DNA of 64,000 nt, taken from Bhargavaea ullalensis. Lineage in GTDB: Bacteria > Bacillota > Bacilli > Bacillales_A > Planococcaceae. The stretch is from NCBI RefSeq assembly GCF_040545425.1, contig NZ_JBEPLW010000011.1, one strand, 5' to 3'. Under the pieces are notes generated by a model that ran no database searches, had not been told where the DNA came from, and saw only the letters and a program-made list of their open reading frames with translations. Made by a program: the position numbers and the translations under genes. Of the stretch, positions 35,558 through 44,333 are shown piece by piece. How positions within the stretch are numbered: the stretch's first letter is position 1; each line of letters begins with the position of its first letter.

Positions 35558-36228
35558 GAAATTCCCTCAGATTCGGAGACGGACTCATCGTCACGACCGA
35601 CAATTCCGGCGGCATCGGCATGAAGCCCGAAGATCCGGTGCGGGCATCCGATGAAACGGTCGCTTACTTTTCTGCGCGGGTGGCCCTGCTGGAGCAGTGG
35701 GCGGCCGGTGCCGATCCGAAGGCGGTGATCATTCACAATTTCACGGGATCCGGCAGCTGGGACGCCTACAGTGAAGGGGTCCGCCGGGCGTTTTTTGAGA
35801 GCGGGGCGGACGCGCCTCCGATATCCGGAAGCACGGAAACAAACATGGACATGGTCCAATCGGCCGTTGCCGTGACGATGATCGGGAAGACAAGCCGCCT
35901 GGCGGACGGAGCCGGAGAAAACTGGTTTCTGTACGGCCGCCCGCTTGTCGGTGAAGCGGTCCTGAACGAACGCGGGAAAGTCGCCCGTCTGGATCAAGTG
36001 AAAAAAGCGCTTGACGCCGGGCTCGCTTCTGCCGTCTGGCCCGTCGGTTCCGGCGGCCTGGCACGGGAGTGGGAGCGGATGACGGGGCGCACGCTTTCGC
36101 AGTGGCCTGCCGGCGTGGATCCGGCCGCCTCCGCCGGCCCGTCCACGGCCGTGCTCGTCCGGATCGCGCCGGAAGCGGAAAAACAGGCCGGCGAACACTT
36201 CGGCGAATTTTTCGGACGCGTGAAATAG
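35554..36228 (+). CDS. cblS: Alpha-ribazole kinase CblS
   Basis: 224-residue kinase that phosphorylates alpha-ribazole brought in by CblT, giving the substrate for CobS. It begins MRNSLRFGDGLIVTTDNSGG and continues IGMKPEDPVRA, an AIR-synthase-like ATP-binding start (TTDNSGGIG), and contains SGSTETNMDMVQSAVAVTMIG. Last gene of the corrinoid operon, closed by a terminator. Confidence 0.85.
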   Translation: MRNSLRFGDGLIVTTDNSGGIGMKPEDPVRASDETVAYFSARVALLEQWAAGADPKAVIIHNFTGSGSWDAYSEGVRRAFFESGADAPPISGSTETNMDMVQSAVAVTMIGKTSRLADGAGENWFLYGRPLVGEAVLNERGKVARLDQVKKALDAGLASAVWPVGSGGLAREWERMTGRTLSQWPAGVDPAASAGPSTAVLVRIAPEAEKQAGEHFGEFFGRVK

Positions 36229-36237
36229 CATGACGGT

Positions 36238-36266
36238 CAGGTCTCTCTTCGGAGAGGCCTTTTTTG
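36238..36266 (+). terminator. Terminator of the corrinoid salvage operon
   Basis: GGTCTCTC/GAGAGGCC stem with a TTCG tetraloop, followed by TTTTTT. Confidence 0.85.
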
Positions 36267-36302
36267 CTGCGGCGGAAGCGGTGCGGGAGGGGGAGGGTGG
36301 TG

Positions 36303-36560
36303 TGGGCCGTACGGGTTGCGGACTGAGCCGTACGGATCCGGGCTCGAGTCGTACGGGTCACGCCTTGAACCGTACGGATCGCCCGAGTCGTACGGATTAC
36401 ACCTCAAGTCGTACGGATCCGGGTCCGAGCCGTACGGATCGCGCCACGAACCGTACGGATTGCCTGAGTCGTACGGATCGATCCTTGAGTCGTACGGGTC
36501 ACGCCTTGAACCGGACGGATCACTTCCCGGGCCGTGCGGATCGTCTCTGAACCGGCCGGA
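36303..36560 (+). repeat. GAGTCGTACGGATC array with 21- and 18-nt units (about 13 units)
   Basis: The central TAC of CCGTACGG/TCGTACGG falls at 36310, 36331, 36352, 36373, 36391, 36412, 36433, 36454, 36472 and 36493, then degenerates over three more units; spacing is 21 nt with two 18-nt exceptions, both in units reading GATCGCCC or GATTGCCT. It lies between the cblS terminator and the fatty-acid operon promoter. Confidence 0.9.
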
Positions 36561-36666
36561 TCCGGCGGCACGGCCGATTTCTCATTGCACAGGCGGCCGG
36601 CATCCCGTACAATCGACAGAAACAGTTGCTTTTTTTTAAGACACATGGAAATATTCTAAAATAGTG

Positions 36667-36695
36667 TTGACTGAATGCTCATTCATTATTAAACT
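36667..36695 (+). promoter_or_regulatory. Sigma-A promoter with FadR-like operator for the fatty-acid operon
   Basis: TTGACT (36667-36672), 17-base spacer, TAAACT (36690-36695). The spacer and end of the -35 box contain TGAATGCTCATTCA (36672-36685), an inverted repeat close to the B. subtilis FadR site TGAATGAMTANTCATTCA. Bound repressor would block polymerase; acyl-CoA should relieve it. The TetR gene at 43674 is the obvious regulator. Confidence 0.78.
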
Positions 36696-36789
36696 GTATC
36701 CATAGACATTGCCGGAACCAGGCCTGTCACGAAGCTGAAAGCGGATACAGAGACGCCGTCCGGCAAACGGAAAGAAAGGGGAGGACATT

Positions 36790-38943
36790 GTGAACCCATT
36801 GCTCATCGCCAACTGGATTTTATTCCTGGCCGTCGTTGCCTACGGGCTCGGACTGTTCACATACGTCGTCAAAACACGGATCCAGTTCATCAGGCTCGGA
36901 AAGAAAGAGGAATTCGACCTCAAGCTCCAGGAACGCCTGCATATGATCTGGGTGAACGTCTTCGGACAGAAGAAGCTGTTGAAAGACAAGAAGAGCGGCG
37001 CGATCCACGTCATGTTCTTCTACGGATTCCTGCTCGTGCAGTTCGGAGCGATCGACCTCATCTGGAAAGGACTCAAGCCGGGATCCCACCTGCCGTTCGG
37101 CCCGGTGTATCCGGCGTTCACGTTCTTCCAGGAGATCGTCGTCTTCATGATCCTCGTCGCGGTCGTCTGGGCATTCTACCGCCGTTACGTCGAGAAGCTC
37201 GTCCGGCTGCGCCGCGGCTGGAAAGCGGGCCTCGTCCTCATCTTTATCGGGACGCTCATGCTGTCGACGCTCGTCGCCAACGGCATGAACATGATCTGGC
37301 ACAACGAGGCGGCCACCTGGACGGAACCGATGGCATCGCTCATCGCCGGCGGATTCCGCTGGATGCCGGCATCTGCGGCAACGGCGATTTTCTTCGTTGC
37401 CTGGTGGGTCCACCTGCTCACGCTGCTCGCGTTCCTCGTGTACGTGCCGCAGTCCAAGCACGCGCACTTGATCGCCGGACCTGCAAACACGTTCCTCATG
37501 CGCTTTGACCGCCGCGGCAAGCTCGCGCCGATCGACTTCTCCGTTCTGGAAGAAGAAGACGGCGACGAGGAAGAAATGCCGTCGATCGGCGCTGGCAAGA
37601 TCGAGGACTTCACGCAGCTCCAGATGCTCGACTTCTACGCTTGTGTCGAATGCGGACGCTGCACGAACATGTGCCCGGCGACCGGCACCGGCAAGATGCT
37701 GTCGCCGATGGACCTCATCACGAAGCTGCGCGACCACCTGACGAACACCGGGGCGGTCACGACAAAGCAGAAACCTTGGGTGCCGCAGTTCATGTTCAGC
37801 GACACGCGCGGCAACCAGCTCGCGATGGCGGCAGGCGCTGAAGGCGCGGTCATCGGAGACATCTACAGCCCGTCGCTCATCGGTGACGTCATCACGGAAG
37901 AAGAAATCTGGGCGTGCACGACCTGCCGGAACTGTGAAGACCAGTGCCCGGTCATGAACGAACACGTCGACAAGATCATCGACCTCCGCCGCTACCTCGT
38001 TATGACGGAAGGCCGCATGGATGCGGATGCACAGCGTGCGATGACGAACATCGAGCGCCAGGGCAACCCTTGGGGCCTCAACCGGAAAGAGAAGGAGAAC
38101 TGGCGCGATGCGCGTCCGGATCTTCACATCCCGACGGTCAAGGAAGCGAAGAAATCGGGCGAAGGCTTCGAGTACCTGTTCTGGGTCGGCTCGATGGGCG
38201 CCTTCGACAACCGCTCCCAGAAGATCGCGCTCTCGTTTGCGCATCTGATGAACGAAGCGGGCGTCAAATTCGCCATCCTCGGCAACAAGGAAAAGAACTC
38301 CGGCGATACGCCGCGACGCCTTGGAAACGAGTTCCTGTTCCAGGAGCTCGCCGAAGCGAACATCAAGGAATTCGAGAAAAACGACGTGCAGAAGATCGTC
38401 ACGATCGACCCGCACGCCTACAACATCTTCAAAAACGAATATCCGGACTTCGGATTTGATGCAATCGTCTACCATCATACGGAGCTGCTGTACAAGCTCA
38501 TCATGGAAGGCCGCCTGAAGCCGAAGTATGCAATCAACGAAAAGATCACGTTCCATGATTCGTGCTACCTTGGCCGCTACAACGATGTGTATGATCCGCC
38601 GCGTGAGATTCTCAAGTCGATCCCGGGCGTCGAACTTGTCGAAATGGTCCGCAACCGCCAGGACGGCATGTGCTGCGGCGCGGGCGGCGGCCTCATGTGG
38701 ATGGAGGAAGACGCCGGACACCGCGTGAACGTCGCGCGGACCGAGCAGGCGCTCGAAGTGAACCCGTCCGTCATCTCCTCGGGCTGCCCATACTGCCTGA
38801 CGATGCTGTCCGACGGCACGAAAGCGGTCGAAGTGGAAGACAAGGTCGGCACGTACGACGTCGCCGAGCTGCTGGAGCGCTCGATCTTCGGAGACCACCC
38901 GGAAGCTGCGGTTGCCGAAGAAGAAGAACCCGTCCTGCAGTGA
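36790..38943 (+). CDS. fadF: FadF-like membrane Fe-S oxidoreductase (electron transfer for acyl-CoA oxidation)
   Basis: 717-residue protein. Residues 1-230 hold about six membrane helices with a NarI-like haem-binding look; two 4Fe-4S motifs start near 284 (CVECGRCTNMCP) and 377 (CTTCRNCEDQCP); two CCG domains follow, with FHDSCYLGRYN, CCGAGGGLMW and SGCPYC. It probably passes electrons from the acyl-CoA dehydrogenase/ETF system to menaquinone. Orthologue of B. subtilis FadF (YwjF). GTG start at 36790 after GGGGAGG. Confidence 0.9.
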   Translation: MNPLLIANWILFLAVVAYGLGLFTYVVKTRIQFIRLGKKEEFDLKLQERLHMIWVNVFGQKKLLKDKKSGAIHVMFFYGFLLVQFGAIDLIWKGLKPGSHLPFGPVYPAFTFFQEIVVFMILVAVVWAFYRRYVEKLVRLRRGWKAGLVLIFIGTLMLSTLVANGMNMIWHNEAATWTEPMASLIAGGFRWMPASAATAIFFVAWWVHLLTLLAFLVYVPQSKHAHLIAGPANTFLMRFDRRGKLAPIDFSVLEEEDGDEEEMPSIGAGKIEDFTQLQMLDFYACVECGRCTNMCPATGTGKMLSPMDLITKLRDHLTNTGAVTTKQKPWVPQFMFSDTRGNQLAMAAGAEGAVIGDIYSPSLIGDVITEEEIWACTTCRNCEDQCPVMNEHVDKIIDLRRYLVMTEGRMDADAQRAMTNIERQGNPWGLNRKEKENWRDARPDLHIPTVKEAKKSGEGFEYLFWVGSMGAFDNRSQKIALSFAHLMNEAGVKFAILGNKEKNSGDTPRRLGNEFLFQELAEANIKEFEKNDVQKIVTIDPHAYNIFKNEYPDFGFDAIVYHHTELLYKLIMEGRLKPKYAINEKITFHDSCYLGRYNDVYDPPREILKSIPGVELVEMVRNRQDGMCCGAGGGLMWMEEDAGHRVNVARTEQALEVNPSVISSGCPYCLTMLSDGTKAVEVEDKVGTYDVAELLERSIFGDHPEAAVAEEEEPVLQ

Positions 38944-38946
38944 TTC

Positions 38947-38975
38947 TTGCACTATCTTTGAAAATTCGATACAAT
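38947..38975 (+). promoter_or_regulatory. Internal sigma-A promoter upstream of the thiolase gene
   Basis: TTGCAC (38947-38952), 17-base spacer, TACAAT (38970-38975), directly after fadF. Confidence 0.6.
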
Positions 38976-38985
38976 GAAACAAATG

Positions 38986-39022
38986 AGAGAGGGAGTGCAT
39001 TGCGTCACTCCCTTTTCTTTGG
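38986..39022 (+). terminator. Hairpin with T-rich tail between fadF and the thiolase gene
   Basis: AGGGAGTG/CACTCCCT stem followed by TTCTTT. It lies about 10 bases after the predicted start of the internal promoter, so it could act as a partial terminator or attenuator. Confidence 0.55.
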
Positions 39023-39136
39023 AGGAAATGTCGAGCGAGCGTTCAGTCACCGGCCATGCACCGAAAAACGGACGTCCGCCCGGCTTTCTCCGGGAACTCT
39101 ATGAAAACGCTCTCAACTTTAAAGGGGGAAACTCAA

Positions 39137-40333
39137 ATGGCGAAAACGGTCATCCTCGGCGGCGCACGGACGCCGTTCGGCAAATTCGGCGGGCTCCTTG
39201 CCAAGAAAACGGCAAGCGACCTCGGCGGCACGGCAATCCGGGCGGCACTCGAGCGGACGGAGACGGCACCTGAAGAAGTCGATGAAGTGATCATGGGCAC
39301 GGTGCTCCAGGGCGGGCAGGGACAGATCCCGTCCCGTCAGGCGGCAAGCAAAGCCGGACTTCCGTGGAGCACGAAAACCGAGACGGTGAATAAAGTCTGT
39401 GCATCCGGCATGCGGAGCGTCACGCTCGCCGATCAGATCATCCGGCTCGGCGACGAAGAAGTGATCGTCGCGGGCGGTATGGAATCGATGTCAAATGCGC
39501 CGTATTACATGCCGAAAGGCCGTTTTGGGCTGAAAATGGGTGATGCCCCGCTTATCGACGGCATGATCCACGACGGCCTGTCCTGCTCGTTCCACCCGGA
39601 GCGCGTCCACATGGGCACGTACGGAAATTCCACCGCCGAAGAAATGAGCCTCAGCCGCGAAGCGCAGGATGACTGGGCCCTCCGCAGCCATGAACGGGCC
39701 GTGAAGGCGATCGACGAAGGCCTGTTTGTCGAAGAAATCGTGCCGGTGGAAGTGCCGGCGCGAAAAGGCCAGTCGATCCTTGTCGGCGAAGACGAAGCCC
39801 CGCGCCGCGACACGTCGAAAGAGTCGCTCGCAAAACTGCGTCCGGCATTCGGCAACGACGGCACGATCACGGCGGGCAACGCGCCGGGCGTCAACGACGG
39901 TGCGTGCGCACTCGTATTGATGAGTGCAGACCGCGCCGAAAAGGAAGGCCGGGACATTCTGGCGGAAGTGCTCGGACACGCCGAAGTGGCTGTCGAGCCG
40001 GAGCATTTCCCTCAAACGCCGGGACTCGTCATCAATGCATTGCTTCAAAAGACCGGAAAATCGCTTGAGGACATCGACTTGTTTGAGATCAACGAGGCCT
40101 TCGCGGCAGTGGCGCTTGCCAGCTCCGAGATCGCGAAGCTCGACCCTGAAAAAGTGAATGTGAACGGCGGAGCCGTGGCACTCGGACACCCGATCGGGGC
40201 AAGCGGCGCCCGCATCATCCTGACGCTCGCACACGAACTGAAGCGGCGCGGCGGCGGGATCGGCATCGCGGCGATCTGCTCGGGCGGCGGCCAGGGCGAC
40301 GCCATCATGATTGAAGTACCGGAGGGGGAATGA
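39137..40333 (+). CDS. mmgA: Acetyl-CoA C-acetyltransferase (thiolase)
   Basis: 398-residue thiolase that cleaves or forms 3-ketoacyl-CoA. Nucleophilic cysteine in NKVCASGMRSV (near residue 89), ALGHPIGASGARI with the catalytic histidine and CSGGGQGDA with the second cysteine. Orthologue of B. subtilis MmgA, first of the mmgA-mmgB-mmgC-like set. AAAGGGGG precedes ATG 39137; the longer open frame upstream has no good site. Confidence 0.92.
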   Translation: MAKTVILGGARTPFGKFGGLLAKKTASDLGGTAIRAALERTETAPEEVDEVIMGTVLQGGQGQIPSRQAASKAGLPWSTKTETVNKVCASGMRSVTLADQIIRLGDEEVIVAGGMESMSNAPYYMPKGRFGLKMGDAPLIDGMIHDGLSCSFHPERVHMGTYGNSTAEEMSLSREAQDDWALRSHERAVKAIDEGLFVEEIVPVEVPARKGQSILVGEDEAPRRDTSKESLAKLRPAFGNDGTITAGNAPGVNDGACALVLMSADRAEKEGRDILAEVLGHAEVAVEPEHFPQTPGLVINALLQKTGKSLEDIDLFEINEAFAAVALASSEIAKLDPEKVNVNGGAVALGHPIGASGARIILTLAHELKRRGGGIGIAAICSGGGQGDAIMIEVPEGE

Positions 40334-40336
40334 CGG

Positions 40337-41188
<852 letters not shown>

Positions 41189-41230
41189 AGAATAAATCAT
41201 CATACAGAAAGCCTTAAAGAGGTGCACAGC

Positions 41231-42367
41231 ATGGATTTTCATTTCACCGAAGAACAAAAGATGATGCGCAAGATGGTGCGGGACTTCGCCAAAAACGAAA
41301 TCGAGCCGTTCATCCCGCGCATGGAAGCCGGGGAATTTCCGCGCGACATCGTCCGCAAGATGGGCGAGCTCGGCCTGATGGGCATTTCCGTCCCCGAAAA
41401 ATACGGCGGCTCGGAAATGGACTACGTGAGCTACATCATCGCCGTCCATGAACTTTCGAAAGTGAGCGCCGTGCCGGGCGTCATCCTGTCGGTCCACACG
41501 TCGGTCGGAACCAATCCGATTCTCCTGTTCGGCACCGAGGAACAAAAGCAGAAATACGTGCCGAAGCTCGCATCGGGCGAGTACCTCGGAGCCTTCTGCC
41601 TCACCGAACCGTCCGCCGGATCCGACGCCGGAGCGCTGAAGACTCGCGCTGTGAAGAAGGACGGAGGGTATGTCCTGAACGGTTCGAAAATTTTCATTAC
41701 AAACGGCGGGGAAGCGGATGTGTACATCGTCTTCGCCTCGACCGACCCTGCCGCCGGGACACACGGCATCACGGCGTTCATCGTCGAAGCCGGCACGCCG
41801 GGGCTCGTCATCGGCAAAGACGAGAAAAAGATGGGTCTCCATGGCTCCCGGACCGTCGGGCTCACATTCGAAGATATGAACGTGCCGGAGGAAAATGTGC
41901 TCGGCAAGCCGGGCGAAGGATTCAAAATTGCCCTCGCCAACCTCGACGCCGGCCGGATCGGCATCGCGGCGCAGGCCCTCGGCATCGCGGAAGCGGCACT
42001 TGAAGCCGCGACCGGGTACGCGAAGGAACGCGTCCAGTTCGGCAAGCCGATTGCGGCCAATCAAGGCATCGGCTTCAAGCTTGCCGATATGGCCACACAA
42101 GTTGAAGCGGCCCGGCTCCTCGTCTACCGTGCCGCCTGGCTTCGCTCGCAGGGGCTGCCGGCGGGCAAGGAAGCGTCAATGGCAAAACTGTGGGCTTCCC
42201 AGGCGGCCGTCGACTGTGCGACCGAAGGCATCCAGGTGTTCGGCGGCTACGGCTACACCGAAGACTACCCGATGGAACGATTTTTCCGTGACGCCAAAGT
42301 CACCCAGATTTACGAGGGCACGAGCGAGATCCAGCGGCTCGTCATCAGTAAACATCTGACGAAGTAA
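41231..42367 (+). CDS. mmgC: Acyl-CoA dehydrogenase (MmgC type)
   Basis: FAD enzyme making the first double bond in acyl-CoA. FCLTEPSAGSDAG and KIFITNGGEADVYI are FAD/substrate signatures, and YTEDYPMERFFRDAKV contains the catalytic-base region with the IYEGTSEIQ end block. 378 aa. About 60% similar by eye to the second dehydrogenase at 42538. ATG 41231 is after AGAGGTG; GTG 41222 overlaps that site. Confidence 0.9.
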   Translation: MDFHFTEEQKMMRKMVRDFAKNEIEPFIPRMEAGEFPRDIVRKMGELGLMGISVPEKYGGSEMDYVSYIIAVHELSKVSAVPGVILSVHTSVGTNPILLFGTEEQKQKYVPKLASGEYLGAFCLTEPSAGSDAGALKTRAVKKDGGYVLNGSKIFITNGGEADVYIVFASTDPAAGTHGITAFIVEAGTPGLVIGKDEKKMGLHGSRTVGLTFEDMNVPEENVLGKPGEGFKIALANLDAGRIGIAAQALGIAEAALEAATGYAKERVQFGKPIAANQGIGFKLADMATQVEAARLLVYRAAWLRSQGLPAGKEASMAKLWASQAAVDCATEGIQVFGGYGYTEDYPMERFFRDAKVTQIYEGTSEIQRLVISKHLTK

Positions 42368-42397
42368 GAGGTTCTGTGCCAAAACGTTGTTTCGGCG

Positions 42398-42500
42398 GAT
42401 AAAGATCATGCTTCCCGGGATAAAGATAACGTTCGCCTTGATATAGATAACGCTTTGGCCGATAAAGATAACGTTCGGCCCGATAAAGATAACGCTTCAC
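42398..42500 (+). repeat. 21-nt tandem array, GATAAAGATAACG core (5 units), inside an operon
   Basis: GATAAAGAT and close variants start at 42398, 42419, 42440, 42461 and 42482, exactly 21 nt apart. It is the reverse complement of the core at 25379-25480. It fills the only sizeable gap inside the fatty-acid operon, 22 bases before the acdA ribosome site. Confidence 0.88.
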
Positions 42501-42537
42501 TGCAATCACTTCATTGATGACCGAAAGGGTGTTGAAA

Positions 42538-43677
42538 ATGGATTTTAAGCTTTCTGAAGAACATGAGATGATCCGAAAAATGGTGCGCGATTTCGCGACG
42601 AAGGATGTGGCGCCGACCGCTGCAGAGCGCGACGAGGAAGAACGGTTCGACATGGAGATCTTCCACAAGATGGCGGAACTCGGCCTGACGGGGATTCCGT
42701 GGCCGGAAGAGTACGGCGGCATCGGGTCCGATTTCCTGGCTTATGTGATCGCGGTCGAGGAACTGTCGCGCGTCGATGCATCCGCCGGAGTTGTCCTGTC
42801 CGCGCACACGTCGCTCGCCGGCTGGCCTGTGTTCAAATACGGCAACGAAGAGCAGAAGCAGAAGTACCTCCGGCCAATGGCGGAAGGGTCGAAAGTCGGC
42901 GCGTACTGCCTGACGGAAGCGGGTTCCGGTTCCGACGCGGGCGGCATGAAGACGACGGCCAAGAAAGACGGCGACCACTATATCCTGAACGGCTCGAAGA
43001 TGTTCATCACGAACGGCGGCATCGCCGACACGTACATCGTGTTTGCGGTCACTGATCCGACTTCGAAGCACAAAGGCACGAGCGCGTTCATCGTCGAGAA
43101 GGACTTTGAAGGATTCTCGGTCGGCAAAAAAGAGAAGAAGATGGGGATCCGCTCGTCCCCGACAACGGAAGTCATCTTCGACAACTGCAAAGTGCCGGCG
43201 GAAAACCTGCTCGGCGAAGAAGGCCAGGGCTTCATCATCGCGATGAAGACGCTCGACGGCGGCCGCAACGGCATCGCCGCACAGGCAGTCGGCATCGCAC
43301 AGGGCGCACTGGACGCATCGGTTGATTACGCGAAGGAACGCGTCCAGTTCGGCAAGCCGATCGCGGCCAATCAAGGCGTCGGCTTCAAGCTTGCCGACAT
43401 GGCGACGTCGATCGAAGCGTCCCGCCTCCTCACTTACCAGGCAGCCTGGCTCGAGTCGAACGGCCACCCGTACGGCAAGGAATCCGCGATGGCGAAACTG
43501 ATGGCCGGCGACACGGCGATGAAAGTCACGACCGAAGCGGTCCAGGTCTACGGCGGTTACGGCTACACGAAAGACTATCCGGTAGAGCGCTTCATGCGCG
43601 ACGCGAAGATCACCCAGATCTATGAAGGCACGCAGGAAATCCAGCGCCTCGTCATCTCCCGCATGCTGACGAAATGA
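42538..43677 (+). CDS. acdA: Acyl-CoA dehydrogenase (AcdA type)
   Basis: 379-residue flavoprotein dehydrogenase. YCLTEAGSGSDAGGMKTTA and KMFITNGGIADTYI are the flavin signatures; YTKDYPVERFMRDAKITQIY closes the active site. It is adjacent to fadF in B. subtilis (acdA), but here three genes lie between. ATG 42538 follows AAAGGGTG; the open frame extends 8 codons upstream. Stop overlaps the TetR start (ATGA). Confidence 0.9.
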   Translation: MDFKLSEEHEMIRKMVRDFATKDVAPTAAERDEEERFDMEIFHKMAELGLTGIPWPEEYGGIGSDFLAYVIAVEELSRVDASAGVVLSAHTSLAGWPVFKYGNEEQKQKYLRPMAEGSKVGAYCLTEAGSGSDAGGMKTTAKKDGDHYILNGSKMFITNGGIADTYIVFAVTDPTSKHKGTSAFIVEKDFEGFSVGKKEKKMGIRSSPTTEVIFDNCKVPAENLLGEEGQGFIIAMKTLDGGRNGIAAQAVGIAQGALDASVDYAKERVQFGKPIAANQGVGFKLADMATSIEASRLLTYQAAWLESNGHPYGKESAMAKLMAGDTAMKVTTEAVQVYGGYGYTKDYPVERFMRDAKITQIYEGTQEIQRLVISRMLTK

Positions 43678-44333
43678 CGGAACAGCACAAACAGGCACGC
43701 CATGAGGTGAAGTCGTCCGTCAAAGACGAGACGCTCATCGAGAAGCGCCGTGACCAGATGATCCGCGGAGCGGTGAAGCTTTTCAGGGAGAAGGGGTTCC
43801 ACCGCACGACGACGCGGGAAATCGCGAAGGAAGCGGGCTTCAGCATCGGCACGCTGTATGAATATATCCGGACAAAGGAAGACGTGCTGTACCTCGTCTG
43901 CGACCGGATCTACGACGAAGTGAACAGCCGCCTGTCTCCGCTCGCCGGACAGCCCGGCACGATCGACGGCCTGAAAGACGCCATCCTGCAGTACATCACA
44001 CTCATCGACGATATGGAAGACGAGTTCACCGTCATGTACCAGGAGTCGAAATCGCTGCCGAAGACGGCACTGAAATACGTTCTTGAAAAAGAGCTTGAAA
44101 TGACCGCCCTGTTCAGGAAAATCCTCGCCGGCTGCGCGGAGTCGGGGGAACTCCGTCTTTCCGAAAAGGAAACGGAGCTGGCTGCGCACCACATCGTCGT
44201 CCAGGGCCAGATGTGGGCATTCCGCCGGTGGGCGCTCCATAAACTGTTCACGCTCGAGGAATTCATTACCATGCAGACGGATGAGCTCATCCATGGACTG
44301 AGCGTCCGTCTGCGGGAGGGGGAACCATCTTGA
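43674..44333 (+). CDS. TetR family regulator (FadR-like)
   Basis: 219-residue repressor. The helix-turn-helix is GFHRTTTREIAKEAGFSIGT, then LYEYIRTKEDVL, near residues 41-72; the C-terminal ligand domain is helical. As part of the operon it controls and beside acyl-CoA enzymes, it likely binds long-chain acyl-CoA and recognises the inverted repeat at 36672-36685. Coupled to acdA and icmF by ATGA-type overlaps. It could regulate icmF substrates instead; the operator match favours fatty acids. Confidence 0.85.
   Translation: MTEQHKQARHEVKSSVKDETLIEKRRDQMIRGAVKLFREKGFHRTTTREIAKEAGFSIGTLYEYIRTKEDVLYLVCDRIYDEVNSRLSPLAGQPGTIDGLKDAILQYITLIDDMEDEFTVMYQESKSLPKTALKYVLEKELEMTALFRKILAGCAESGELRLSEKETELAAHHIVVQGQMWAFRRWALHKLFTLEEFITMQTDELIHGLSVRLREGEPS

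Noticed and set aside
36820..39000. 726-residue minus-strand open frame opposite fadF
   Set aside because: Shadow of fadF with the same composition bias; no domain and no ribosome site.
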